From Haliotis asinina (taxonomy: Eukaryota; Mollusca; Gastropoda; Lepetellida; Haliotidae): a stretch of 64,000 nt of DNA. The stretch covers positions 29,559,554-29,623,553 of the forward strand of contig NC_090282.1 of assembly GCF_037392515.1 (NCBI RefSeq), in the 5' to 3' direction. A program made the translations under genes and the position numbers. This document shows positions 11,671 through 24,160 of the stretch, one piece after another. Within the stretch, counting starts at the first letter, position 1, and each line of letters opens with the position of its first letter. Under the pieces are notes generated by a model. It made no database searches and was not told the DNA's origin. It saw only the letters and a program-made list of their open reading frames with translations.

Positions 11671-12267
11671 CAGTCTAAGTAAACTTATGCTCAGTACTTT
11701 TCATTACACTCCACTACTGGGAGGTTGCAACAGGTAACCTTTGAGATTGACCAATCAGAACACAGCTTACCAAATCACGAAAGTGCACATTCACACATAC
11801 CTTTTGAACTTCTTATCTCGAAAAGGTTCGTACCCGATCGATTCTGAATGCTATTTAGCGTACGGTCGCTTCAGGGTGATGCACACGGCATGACAACAGT
11901 GAGTAAACAGTCGCTGAAAATAGTGTTTTTGACAATATTCAAGGATGTTATGTTGTGGAAATATTAGCTAATGGTAACCATGTCAACAGAAACCCAAAAG
12001 CGTATATACTGCAGGTCAAATAACTGTGTTACATGCTGATTTTTGTTTGTGGCGAGATCTGTGTCGGTGACTTGGATATTTTGAAAGTCCCTCTGATCCC
12101 TAAATAGTAGCCACTGTCTGATTGGTTAAATCTGTTTAACTGTCTTGCGTTTGATTGGACGGTCATTGGTGGTTCAAAGGTTACCTGACGCGACCTTCTT
12201 CTAGGTTTTGTTAAACTCAGTGGTGGAGTGTAATGAAATACACTGAGACTAAGTTTACTTAGACTGC
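11671..12267. mobile_element. Long-TIR DNA transposon, Mutator-like
   Basis: The left arm starts CAGTCTAAGTAAACTTA (11,671). The right arm ends with its exact inverse, TAAGTTTACTTAGACTG (12,250-12,266). Similarity continues inward for about 90-115 bp through the shared blocks TTTCATTACACTCCAC and CAGGTAACCTTTGA, with one indel of about 18 bases. Flanks are CTATGCATT (11,662-11,670) and CTATGTATT (12,268-12,276), eight of nine bases alike, which suits a 9-bp target duplication. Long TIRs plus 9-bp duplication point to a Mutator-like non-autonomous element. The ends do not start with the usual G, so the superfamily is inferred. No transposase frame lies inside. The element is richer in CpG than its surroundings and holds several ATTGG/CCAAT motifs. 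Confidence 0.75.
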
Positions 12268-12607
12268 CTATGTATTACATTTAAAACAGATGACTGAATT
12301 GTGACTAAATCTCTAAAGACAAGACAGCATTCTAATAATGATTGTTTAATCTGTTGGTCACATGATCATAATCCCAGGTACCTGAGAGGTGTACCTGGGT
12401 CCAACTCATTTCCCACCTATCCTGGGTATTTGTGTTACGTATCCCTTGTTTCTAAATCACAAAATAGTAACAGGTAAAATAATCTGAACTAGACATGTGC
12501 CCATTTGAGCCACATTTTCATGACGTGGTTCTCCAATTGATATGCTTAGTGATAATGCAAGACATCATATACAAGCACTAGAAACTGGTGAATGATGTCC
12601 ACACACA

Positions 12608-12680
12608 TGAACCCTAGGTTGGGTAAGAATTGGTTTTCAACCCATGCTTAATGAAATATTTCATTGTCGTGAGATCAAAC
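12608..12680 (+). repeat. Family 2 repeat fragment
   Basis: Shares AAGAATTGGTTTTCAACCCATGCTT and a later CATTGTCGTGAGAT block with the 7.96-kb copy. The rest is missing. Confidence 0.5.
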
Positions 12681-12830
12681 TGAAAGTGAACTGACAATAT
12701 AAATCAGTTTTTTCAGAAATATCTCTGATGATTTATTGATTCTGTTTTCAAGTATTTATTAGGATCTCTGTACAGGTCACAATGCATATTACTAGGTTAA
12801 TTCAATATGACCTCACTGGCTCAGTTGAGA

Positions 12831-12975
12831 TCAGGGTTAGCAACCAATGCTTGTCGTAAGATGTCACTACATTATTGGGTAGTCAGACCTACTGATGTGG
12901 CTGATGCTGGTCATTGTGTCCCTGCAGCATAGATCAGTGCTCATAATGTAAATCACTGGATTGTGTGGTTTACGT
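12831..12975 (+). repeat. Family 2 repeat copy, 3' truncated
   Basis: GATCAGGGTTAGCAACC, ATGCTTGTCGTAAGATG, ATTGGGTAGTCAGACC, a CATAGATCAGTGCTCAT block and AATCACTGGATTGTGTGG follow the order of the 7.96-kb copy. The final GCTGAGTG end is absent. Confidence 0.7.
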
Positions 12976-12979
12976 AAAA

Positions 12980-15065
12980 GATGAATATTGATGAATAGCA
13001 CTCTCAAAAACAGACATTTAATCAAATACAAATGTGCGATGATGGTTCTATTCTTGGCATCAAAGAACAACTGCCAGAGAGCTCAAACACAAGTATGTAA
13101 CTATAGTTTCAAGAGGGCTGTTTGGTAATAAAGAGAGTTACTTGTATTTTAGAGAATTCCATGTCTGGCATAAAAACGACTGTTGGGATTGTTCTGGCCA
13201 TGGTGGTTTATGTGAAACAACTGGGTGGTATACATTCTGTGCAGTAATTGGACAGGATGATAATTGATCCATGGTTGGCAAGGACTTGGCTACGTCTGTG
13301 CCAAGTGGTTCCCGTTTCCATCATGGTTCATGTATAAGCAAAGGAAATGTTAGGTTTAGCCTCTCGATTTGTTGAAAAACCTCTTTAACTCCACAGTAAT
13401 GTTTATATTTAACTGCTGATATTTTAAACAGTTGCCATTATTTAGATGATTTTTGAACAAGACACAACAACTGTTCTTCTCATTTGGAGGAAATGAGGTG
13501 TACAGGGGAATTGTCACTCGAACAAGTCTTTTATTGTTTTCAGTAATGTAGTGCACAAGCTTACTTTCACAGTTTACTTGATGTTTACGTTTTCATGAAG
13601 GTTCCTATTCAAACTCCAGAATAAATGCTGCATCACTCTCCGTGGGTAGATTTTGTAATGATACTTTTTCTGGTCCCACTGGTCCTCTTGCCTGCTCCTA
13701 GAATCTACCAGTTTTTTATCAAATCATGTATGTTATTGAGCGTTATTTTCATTTATGGATAGCCCTGTTGACAATTGCTGCCATCTGATGAGATGATGTA
13801 TATCCAGCTGTGGTCCATGCAAGAGGCAAGTGTACTGTGAGTGCCCATGGTCCCTAGTATAGTGGTCTACTTTCAGTTTTTGGCAAATTGTAGTCTGTTT
13901 TGACATTATTTTAATTTAATGACTAGTTTTATGTCTGTGATAAGCTTGTTGTTTTACTCTCCTTCCTAGATTGTTTTTTACAATTTACTATGGAGTTGTG
14001 ACTTGTTTTTAGTCAAGATAAGGCTGAAATATTGCCGATAACTTCAAATCTTAACTCAGTTACTGTTTAAAGTGTTAAAATAATGAAGTATTTAGAAGTG
14101 AAACAAATATAGTAAGGGAAGTACAAATGACTGTATTACTTTATAAAAAGTTTCTTTTTTGGAATGACAAAGTGTACAGATGTTAGCAGTTTCTATAGGT
14201 TCAATCACAAATATAGACCTGAATAGTTAATCACTGTTAATTAAGGGACTTAACAATCTGGCTGCAAAGATAGAAGCATGGTAATAGGTTCTGACTGGTG
14301 AAATCCCTCAAAATGAGTTGATAAGCTATATAAATCTTATGACCAAGGCCATATCAATTATACTCAAGGACTGTTTACCCTCCCTAGTGTCTATCTACCT
14401 TATCAAAATTTATTGAACATTTCACTCCAAAGAAGAATTTGGAAGCTCCCATTGGTTATCTTTAAAAGATAATGAACACCAATTACTCTCTCTGTACTAT
14501 TTCGCATATCGGTGAGATTTGCACGTTGTTCACAGCACGTTGGAGGAAAGGACTTGCTGCAGATTTGTTTTAGGCTTGTCTGTCAGCTACAATGAAATTT
14601 AAATTCCGTGTACTTATTGAAAGTATGCAGATATCTTTGAGCATTATGGGTTTGGGTACGACTGTGAAATCAGGCCTCTATGGAAAAACTGGCAGACAAT
14701 ACATCACTGATATGTATGAATTGTTATGAGTGGTGGCAACTTGAATTTGCAATCTGTGTACCATACAATTCTTTTTGTTTTGTTAAATGCAGATTTAATC
14801 AGGAAGCTTTTTCTGCCAATGTTAGTATAAATTCTCAAATTTGGTGTAAAAACCTTCAATCGTTTATGTACTTGAAATAGTGTTGAAAGCTTTAGTAGAT
14901 TCAATGTTTATTCAACTGATTTTATGATGAATAAAGAGAAAAAGCTTTGATTCAGATACCAAACGTAACACTAAATGTCACGGAGCAAGAACTAAAAAAA
15001 CACCCCAAATTTTTAACAAAAGAGTTATTATCATCCCACTTATGAAATCCCTGTTAAAATTGATC
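12980..15065. other. No gene seen
   Basis: Chance-length open frames only. A short GCTGAAATATTGCCG block near 14,025-14,040 may be a worn SINE tail. A 28-codon frame at 13,161 starts with a hydrophobic stretch but has no exon boundaries. Confidence 0.4.
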
Positions 15066-15076
15066 TTGAGCACCCC

Positions 15077-15245
15077 ACCCATGCTTGTCTTAAGAGTCAA
15101 CTAACCTGACTAGGTGGTAAGTCTTGTCTTAATTGTGTAGATCAAAACTCATGACATTGATCATTGGATTGTATGGTCCAGCTGTGATTATTTGCAGACC
15201 ACCATCATGTCCTTATATATTGCAAAGTGTGGTTACAAACATCAA
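15077..15245 (+). repeat. Family 2 repeat copy
   Basis: ACCCATGCTTGTCTTAAGAG, a TGACTAGGTGGTAAGTC block, GTGTAGATCAAAACTCATGA, TTGATCATTGGATTGTATGG and TTTGCAGACCACCATCATGT follow the family order. Confidence 0.75.
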
Positions 15246-15249
15246 GCAA

Positions 15250-18200
15250 AAAAGTAGAAAAGATGATCTTTTAGTTAGCATGCCAAATGGTCTCAGTTTA
15301 GAATCACAGGCACATCCGTGGCCTGCCAGGTAATGTAGCTTAATTCAAGCTGGAGGAGAATATCTGATAATGTTACTGTCGCTGCTGGAGATATCACTGG
15401 ATGTTTCATATGTTTAGATATAGGTTAATGTGTTGTGCTAAACACAATTTATTCACCCTTTTGTTTGATCACTTTTGTGTCTCAATTTGCACCTGGCGCA
15501 TGAAAGAGTGATAAGCATCTCATAAATTGAACATGTAGCCTGAATAAATATTGAAAACTTCAACTAAAGTCTTTATGTGATTTGAGGAATGTGACTTTGG
15601 CACATGTGCTTATGTGAATGAAACTTTGTGCTTATGTGATTGGATGCAGTTATGTAGAAGGGGAAAAAAGGGTAACAAGCTTTTGCCTTGATACAATAGG
15701 CCAGTAATAGACTGTACTAATGTGTGTAAATGTTTTTAATTTAGCATGCTGTTCCTGATCACATAATGACATGGCGGATTATTTGTTTCACAATAACATG
15801 ATATTTATGATAGAATAATGTAAGCAGAACTGTTTCACAGAAGACTGAAGAAAAGTGTGTGTTTGACTTTTTTCACAAGTTTCCAAAACACGTGCCAGTG
15901 TTGAGTCAAGTTACAACAACAGACAAGCCCTGATGCACTAGCATGCAGAGAGGCAGTTTGAAATGTTCAGTTTGGCAGGAACAATTTGCAGAGATAGGCA
16001 TCTGCTCATGAGATACGCCTCTTATCACATAGGAGCTCCGTTTCTCATTAAATGTTATCTGGAAGTATGATATGGTGCCATAATTCCCTGCTGTGGTGGT
16101 TATTATATGTAATGTCTGGGTGGGCTAGAACTCCAGTTTGAGATCAGCAGTGGGCTGGGTCCTTTTCTGTACTGACATGACCCCATGCCATGAATGAAGG
16201 ACTACACTTCATTCTTCGATAATTATCCCATATTTGCAGTAGGTTAAAGATTCAATTCCATCTGGAGTGCCTGTTAGCCAGGTGGTTTCGTTGTCAAGTC
16301 ACTCCTTCTGGTAGCATGTCATAGTTCGGTATTTGTAGCACAACCTCTTGTACTACTTGTGACCTGGAACAACCTTAAGGAGTAACACTTAGCTATTCAG
16401 TTGAGTATAGGTGATTTGGGTGCTCAAAGTGGTTGTTTGCCAAACATGCTCTGTCTGTTGGAGCTAATTAGTTATCCGTTTATCATTAGGGTGGCTTGTA
16501 GACTGAAACTGTATCAGGTAAATCTGGCAGATTTACTTTTAACCTGTTTTCACACTGTCTGATGTTTGAAACATCAGGTGGCCACAATGAATCCTCATTT
16601 GCTATCTTACTTTAATGCTTAGAGTTGTTTGACAGAGTATTGTAGATTTTAGGATCACAAAGAAACAATGTGACTCACAAGGTGAACACATTAAATTACT
16701 TCAACAGATGTTTCTGCACAAATGAAGGAGTGAGCACTATTTTTCTGAAGTAATGCACATACTTCAAATTCAGAGTAATAATATATGTAAATGGAAGATG
16801 GTATTATCATGTTTAAATACATGAAATATTACATTAGAGTATAATGTGTGTCAGTGTTCTAAAACAGGTTCCTTTGAAAATGAAAATGCTAAATAGTGGT
16901 GCAATGTGTATGAACAGTGACGATGAACATGACATCAATGATTTATTTGTGTGAAACTTAATCACAGTTTCTTCTAACATAAAAGGACATTTTCATGACA
17001 GTTGCATGTATGCAGACTCCAACAGACATTAGTCCTTCCATCCACCATTAATAAGGCTTATGACATGTGTAGATATCAAGCTAATTAAGCTTGACTGTTT
17101 GATAAGAATAATTCTTGATTCATGGAGATATGATGCTGCTCATTCACTCCCTAGAGGATACTGATTAGGAACCAGATGGACAAGATGCCATGGACTTCTT
17201 GGACAGGTTGCTCTACAGTGAATTTATAAGATACCACATCTTGGTCCATATGCCCTTAGGATTGTATGAAGTGGAAGTATGTATTACCTATTGATACAGG
17301 TGGACCTCTTGTTGTATCTTCATTTGGATCAGGCATCTGCACAATTCTTCCTGTCTAAAACGTCTTTTGAACAGCTTTCTGTGGACTCAGATATAACTCA
17401 TGAGCTCCAGAAAAGGGATACTGAATTCAGTTTCATCACTTGAACACATCACAGAAAAATAGGCTTCTGAAATGTGCCTTTAATAAACGTGGGATGTATA
17501 CATTCAGCTGCAGTATGACAGGAAGTTGATTCCCCAAGGGTTGTCTGTAGAACATGTTTTCTGTTGATTTATTGAACTCTCCATATGACTTTATCAACCT
17601 ATAAAAAGTCTATGAATGAATGCGTGTCACTTGCATATAGGCCTCAAGAGGTTCATCTTTTGAACTTTTGTTTTGGGACTTAATTTAGACAAATGCTCTT
17701 TATGTGTTTTCTCAGAATTTCTGAGGGCAGTTTCACATTTAAACTTAAATTGTCTTTGTAACTTGGTACATTTGAGCAGTATCATATGTCACATTATCAA
17801 GACATTTAGTAATGTAGAGTTGTATCAGCATCATGAATCATCTTAAGCAGTCCTGGATATACAATGTTCTACACAGAAATATTCTATTTTGACTCATTGC
17901 ATATTTGTGCCAGTGACAAAACCCAGTTGTTTGTATCAATCAACAGGGTGAAGTTATCCATCTGTGCAACATCAATTAGGTGGGATGTGAAATAAGCATT
18001 CTTCTGTGAAAGGTCCTAAAATGATTTTATGATCAGGATATAAAATCATCCAGGACATTAAGGTTACATAAGCAGTTTCAAAAGCAATACATGCTAGATG
18101 TTTCTATTTGGTAGGTCAGAGGAGAGCTTTTTGTTCATCAAAGGAGAAAATGTCATGACTCATGGATAGTTCAACTTTCGTACATAAATTCTTTCTTTAA

Positions 18201-19600
18201 TCATTTGTAGAGTATATCCAACTCTGAACTAGATTAGGAAGGGTTATTGAGTATAATCTCACATTGACTGTATCTGCCAACAACCAGAAATTGTTACTAG
18301 AGTGAAGCTGTCCATAGAACATGCAGTTTCTTTTTACTGGCCCTTGTGCATTTCTTAATGTTTATTCTTCATGTCGGTGTGATTTGTTTCCAATACAGCA
18401 ATACAGCGTATCACTGAATGGGACATAGGACATTGGAACACTTGAGATAGGACAAAATTTACATACTTTTTGTCTAAATGTAAATATGAGGATTAAAGAG
18501 TATTTTTTCTTTAACCACATCGATGCAAATTTTGAGGGATGTTTTTGAGTGTATGTAACTGATAAAGGTTTAGCCTAAAAGTGGTTAACACATGACCCTA
18601 TAGAGATTTGTGTTGACTGTCACTTGTTGGTGGAGGGGAGGTAAAACTGGCGGCTTGTATCTATTTGCTCAAGATAAGTCAAGCACACTCAGCATTTGTT
18701 AAAGAGTCGTTAGTCCACTATGGCTCCCTTTCTACTCTTCCCAGGGCTCCAACATACCTTAAACATCATACCAAATCCCAATCGAAAAAATGTGCTTGTT
18801 CAATTTGTCCTTTATCATGACAAGCTGTTTTTGACTTTTATTAAGTTTTGTATGGATATCTTGGTGGGTAGGATGACAATGAATAAATAACACTGAGTGC
18901 TTGTGCTGTTTAGCAGACTGGAGCATGATAAAAGATGTTTAATGTTGACTTGGGCATTGTTTGTCTTGTTCTCTGATATGCTGCAATTTGTGGATTCAGG
19001 GCAACTGGGTGTAGACAGCTGGAATGAAATGCACAGGAAACATGTCAAATGTTGTTGTGTGGAATTGCGGCATGTGGTAAATTCAGGAGTTTAGAGCCAT
19101 CATATGGCATATAATGGATAAACCATATAGGAAGCCCCTATTTGAGAGATGTAGGAATGTATACTATAGTATTATGTAACACTGTGTTTGTGTTGTGCAG
19201 CCATGGCAGAAACTCTACATGTGTTACAAGCAGAATTACCACTGTACCAATGGAATGGACTTACTGTATGTAATGTAACAAATGCTTGGTTGGTATATAT
19301 ATATTACAAATCGATACCACTGCCAACAGTAAGCTGGAGATCAATGAAAGTTTATGGGTTGTTTGCATGATTTCTAAAGTAAGGACCAATCAGGAAGTTC
19401 GTATTTGCAATAGTTTGCTATGGTGTATCATGTTGATTGTATGTTCGACTTGGCTCATTGTGCAGTACTGAGGTACAGTGATCCCAAATACAAGATGTGT
19501 TAGATGTGACAAGCTATGTTGACTTCACAAAATGAGCTTAGACCTATATTTAACTGTGGGAATAGTGTTGTACTGTACCTCTCTCTACCTCATGCTACCA
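15250..19600. other. No gene seen
   Basis: The longest quiet stretch on the left half. I find no paired splice signals, inverted termini, tandem repeats or open frames above chance length. The open frames at 18,815-19,094 overlap on opposite strands and show no domain. Confidence 0.4.
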
Positions 19601-19631
19601 CAACCTGTGGAAAGGTATCTTATGTTGACAA

Positions 19632-19658
19632 TGCAAGCCCATTACATGTGGGCTTGCA
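19632..19658. repeat. Perfect 10-bp stem hairpin
   Basis: TGCAAGCCCA (19,632-19,641) and its exact inverse TGGGCTTGCA (19,649-19,658) are separated by 7 bases. Too short for a microRNA precursor. No known regulatory role. Confidence 0.7.
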
Positions 19659-19842
19659 AAGATCAGCCTGCTATGAAAAGTCATGACCCTTAGTATAGGC
19701 AGCTTTTTGGACTGATGACAGTTGCGCATAAATATATGGCTCCATTTATAGAATTTGTCTTTAAAAGTGCTATATATATTCAGATATGTTTTATCCTAAT
19801 AGTTTGAAGATGGATGTGACAGTTTCTTATAATAATAAAGTA

Positions 19843-20019
19843 CAGTGGTAGCTGTTTAAAACTGGCACTCACTGGGACTGAAGAAATAATCCAGTTTAGA
19901 CAATGTGTTGGATTATGGAGCTGATGATATATGTACAAGCCATGGATGGCACTGAGATTATATGCCAGTGTCAACAACTTGCTGGATTGGGCAGATGCCG
20001 GTTTTGACAGCTTCCACTG
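19843..20019. mobile_element. 177-bp MITE with TA target duplication
   Basis: The left end CAGTGGTAGCTGTTTAAAAC is matched by the inverse of the right end, CAGTGGAAGCTGTCAAAACC, and similarity extends about 26 bases. TA flanks both ends (19,841-19,842 and 20,020-20,021). Size, termini beginning CAGTG and the TA duplication fit a Tc1/mariner/pogo-mobilised miniature element. It has no coding capacity. Confidence 0.85.
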
Positions 20020-20029
20020 TACAAAAGAT

Positions 20030-22255
20030 TGCTTAGATTCGGCTTTCCAGGCTGTTTAAACTGTGTGTACTTATACGAATGTTCCTTTACAAAACTGCAG
20101 ACACATGCACATAAAGATTTCCAGAAGGAGGCCCTCAATTAAGCACACCAACATAAAGATAAATTTGATGATGACTATTTAGACATGAAGACATGCTGCA
20201 GCAGCTGTGATTACTACAGGGTAAGGGAGGGATCCACACACTCCCAGTATTTAGCTGCACTAATTTGATGTTAAACATGATCAGCTTGTGAAATTGCCAG
20301 TATGATGGCAAGTGTGAGAATCAGCAAGGAGGAAAACACTATCGACTTCAAAAGCTGCTCTGGTCTCTGGTGTGATTGAAAGTTGAATGAATCCTGTAAT
20401 GTATCATATGGGTGTAGTGGGCTGGGGTGAAATGTACCATACCTTATCCTGCTGTGGAAAATGAGATGATTGAGTCAAGCCATTTGGTAATGTTAGATTT
20501 GACAGATGACTTGTGCTATATATGTTACACTTGACATTCGGTGTGTGTGTTTTTTTCTAAATTGATGTCATCTCCAAATATCATTCATGTGTAAACCTGT
20601 CACTAAAAATGAGCAGTACCTCTAGACATGCATTAGATGTGAACCGTATGGAAGGAGTGTGTCTCAGAGACTTTCAGCTCCATTTCAGGAAGAATAATAT
20701 GTGATTTTATGTATTATTATTATGTAAGTATAATAGCAGAGAAAAAATCAATAAAGACAATCATACTTCATAGAGTAATAGACTGATCTCCATGAGTGTT
20801 TCCTGTCAGTGTGTTATAGTGTATTTCTTGTTAGTGTTGTAAAAGGGAAATTCATAATTTTGTTCCTTTTAAGGACTGACTATTTAATTCTTAGTATCAT
20901 CCTGAGGTCTTGTTTAAAAATATAAACCACCAAGTTATCACAAAAATGCATAAAACTGAAGATAAAATTGTGTATTGGAATGTTGAAGAAACTATTGAAT
21001 TTTTTGCCCCAAATAAAAATTGATGCAAGGTATGTCTATAAATATTCAGGTTCAAAGTTTTGATGAAGAAATGTTTGATCTGACTGAAAAATCCCAGCCT
21101 CAGTCACAGATCACTCACAATGTTAAAGTGTATTTCATGTGTTGGCACTGTTGAGTTTGTCAAAATCCTATGAATATAAGATGCATAGCATCCACAAAAC
21201 ACAAAATTTAATTTACATGGTACCGAATCTGCTTTGTGACTTGTTCTGATGAGAATGTATGATAGCTAGAAGTATGGTGTATTGCTGCTTGACAAATAGT
21301 GTTCATTCAAGCCCCACATGCTAGTGTGGAAGAAAGGGTATTTATGCAAAGAAGTTTCTGCTTAACTCTTAAGTGTAGTATTATATATTTGTAAGTCTAA
21401 CGGACATATAGATTGACTGATGTTGCACAAAAAATATTGTTTTCTTAATAGGAGCTTAGTCAAGACTCTGAGAAGTAGTTTTAGAGCTTCTGTTTCCTTT
21501 CATCTGAAGCTATGACAACAGTGTTAAAAGAAACCGTTTGAGCGATAAATCAACATCGTCACTGATGAATGTTTAATGATGAAGTACAACAACAGCTCTT
21601 TGAAAGAGGTGTTACAAAATTTATTCAAGCAGAGAAAATCCTTCCAGTTGGTTAGCACACACTTTTAAGGGAGGTGTATATGAGCTTAAATGTTAAATAA
21701 TGTCAGGGCTGTCCTTCTTTTAACGATGGGGCCTATTTGTAATTTTGGTAACTGATGCAAGCTGCCTGGACCAATATACCTCTGTCACATTCTTCTCAAC
21801 TGTACATTCCTTGAGGTGTTTTGGATATTGAACAAAAGCAAAGATGTTTGCATTGGGGGAATCGTTTGGGATGTTTGGGGAGTTTGTGGGGGAAGTCAGG
21901 CACAATGCTAGCCAAGAAACAGAAATCAGGGGGCTAAATGAGACTGAAGAGGGAAAAGTGCATGCTTTACCATCGGTGCTAGATTGTTGTAGTAAAGAGA
22001 ACTCTTGAAGGTCACTTGAAGGTAAATAGTTACTGAGAATATTTAACTTCATATAATGGGGACATATTTGGAGCTTGGAATAACTGACTGGTGTGTATTT
22101 TTCTTTGGCTTTAGCTGGTGTTTGTCTTTTCTTTTTCTTTTTTAGCTCTTTTTGCTTGTAAATGTCAGAAAGCCAGCATTTGACTCAATGTCTGGTTTTC
22201 TGTTTACTCACATGACCTTATGTTTGTTTATTTATGTGTTTGTTGTTTACTGCCT
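20030..22255. other. No firm gene; a few protein-like short frames
   Basis: A 42-codon frame from 20,143 (ending near 20,270) contains FDDDYLDMKTCCSSCDYYR just before an AGG|GTAAGG site, but no acceptor fits. At 21,720-22,052 open frames of 110 codons (minus) and 57 codons (plus, from 21,847) overlap. Neither shows a domain. Confidence 0.3.
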
Positions 22256-22259
22256 GACC

Positions 22260-22405
22260 CAGCATTATTGTAGATATATGATAGCAGGCTGTAAATAATT
22301 GAGTCTGGACCAATGAACCAGTGATTAATGTCATAAGCATTGATATACACATTTAGGATACAGTGACAAACAACAAAGTTGCCACTTGATCCTGTAGGTC
22401 ACCAT
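22260..22405 (-). repeat. Family 2 repeat fragment
   Basis: GTAAATAATTGAGTCTGGAC, AACCAGTGATTAATGTCAT, ATTGATATACAC and GATCCTGTAGGTCACC match the inverse orientation of the family, as in the better copy at 56.9 kb. Confidence 0.65.
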
Positions 22406-22409
22406 TCAA

Positions 22410-23945
22410 GACAGCACTGGTTGATGGAAATTGTTTCTATCACTATCACTTCATGGAGTCTGATAGGTTAAATGGTTTTGAATAAACTTGGTGATATGTA
22501 TCGTGTCTTGCAGTCATCTTTGTAAATATTTGATAACAGAATCAATAAATCGTTAGATTTGAGTAAAAATTGATTTGCATTGTCTTTTCAGAGCCATTGT
22601 TCCATTTCAATCTTTTTTAATAAATATAGATAATAGAATGGTAACATATGTTGTTTTATTACTAGTTTATTGATTGTTTGTCACATTTTTTTAACAAAGA
22701 TATATGATTTTAATGTTATTGATATTTACAATATTTGTCAGTATTTGAGATGTAGATCAATATAGTGTGTGTTAATATTCGTATTAGATGATAATAATAT
22801 TCTGTAAGCTGTTTAAAGTAAGCATTTTATTTGGCCCTATAATGTAACTTGTCAGTACATGAAAAATACCTGATTGTCTCCCGAAACAGATTCTCTCTGT
22901 AGGTAAGGACATAATAACAATGAAATAAATATGACTAGATTTTTCATTTAATCTGGTTGTTTGTGCAAACAAGATATTTAATATGATCAACACCAAATGT
23001 GTCAAATGATAGCAGAATTTGTTTATGATTTAATGATAAATATATATAGATTTTACCAATGGTTCACTGAAGATAAATCAAATTTATTGGAGTAGGTAGT
23101 CTTGTGTGTCTGATGTATGCAAATGTATTTTCCGAGTCACAAACCTCTCTAATGGGCTGGTGGTAACAGCTGACATGTCTACCTTGCATTTGTAAAATAT
23201 GTTTGCCCACATTTTTTTAATTTGCCCAGTTTGTGAAATGAAGCAATATTTCATGAATGAATGCTTGCTTTCCTGTTTAAACATTTCCATTTTTGTTTGC
23301 ATTTTTTTTATGACCTGTATGAATGATGTCACCTTTCCAATCATTTAGGAAAAAATTATAAAAAGTATTCCAATTAACTAAGGATCATTCTTGGATGATT
23401 CAGACTCCACACGCACATCATAGCAGGTAATTCAAACTTTGCACATCACTGCTTTGACAATAGAATCCCACTTTAACCCCATGAAATCTGCCTCTTGTGC
23501 TGGTTAAGGTTATTGCCCTTTCATTCAAGATAAAAGAAGTAATGCAAGCAAAACAAGCCAATCCTGTGTTTCTTTCCATCACGTATTGGTCACATATGCC
23601 TGTTGATAGGAGGAAGCCATGCATATGATTTAACACGTGCAGTGTCCATACTGCCAGCTGAAATGGAATTGATTAAGGAAGGAAACTAGCAATGACAATT
23701 ATCCCCTAATTGTTACGATTTTTTTAACTGCATTAATTAGTATGTTTGAAAACTTGAGTGCAGGAGTGTTTTTTGATATCAGTGTTGGCTCATCAGAAAA
23801 ATATTTTTCGTTACAGTAATTGTTATTTTGGGTTGTTCTTGATGTGTCCTTTAGTCAGAATGGCAACTTTCAGCTCACAAATCTTCAAACCCATACAATG
23901 GATGTGACTTACTTATGAATGTGAAGTGAGCTACAGTGTCTTAAG
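22410..23945. other. No gene seen
   Basis: Very AT-rich. Three chance-length minus-strand open frames at 22,784-23,636, without domains or splice signals. Confidence 0.4.
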
Positions 23946-23949
23946 ACCT

Positions 23950-24055
23950 GGGACCTGTTTCACAAAGTGATCATACTGCTAAGATTGTCATAAATCTGTG
24001 TTAAAGTAACATTACAGTTGCTATAGTGTTTTGATCAGTTTGTGAAACGGGTCCC
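23950..24055. mobile_element. 106-bp MITE
   Basis: The left end GGGACCTGTTTCACAAAGTG and the inverse of the right end, GGGACCCGTTTCACAAACTG, match at 18 of 20 bases, with a further ATC inside. Little else lies between. Short elements with GTTTCACAAA-type ends are widespread in marine invertebrate genomes as I recall. The target duplication is not clear. Confidence 0.75.
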
Positions 24056-24160
24056 TCTTCTTTACATACCAAACGCCAGCATACATATTCATCCATCACA
24101 TTTACTATCTGTATTGCCGTGATATACCCCACACAATCACATCCATCATCAGCAATATAC

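Noticed and set aside
13161..13247. 28-codon frame with a signal-peptide-like start
   Set aside because: Too short, with no donor after it and no promoter signal.
20143..20270. Protein-like frame with FDDDYLDMKTCCSSCDYYR before AGG|GTAAGG
   Set aside because: No acceptor precedes it without an intervening stop, and only about 20 codons support it.
21720..22052. 110-codon minus-strand frame with a protein-like plus-strand frame opposite
   Set aside because: Both strands being open reflects local composition. No splice signals, domain or repeat match.
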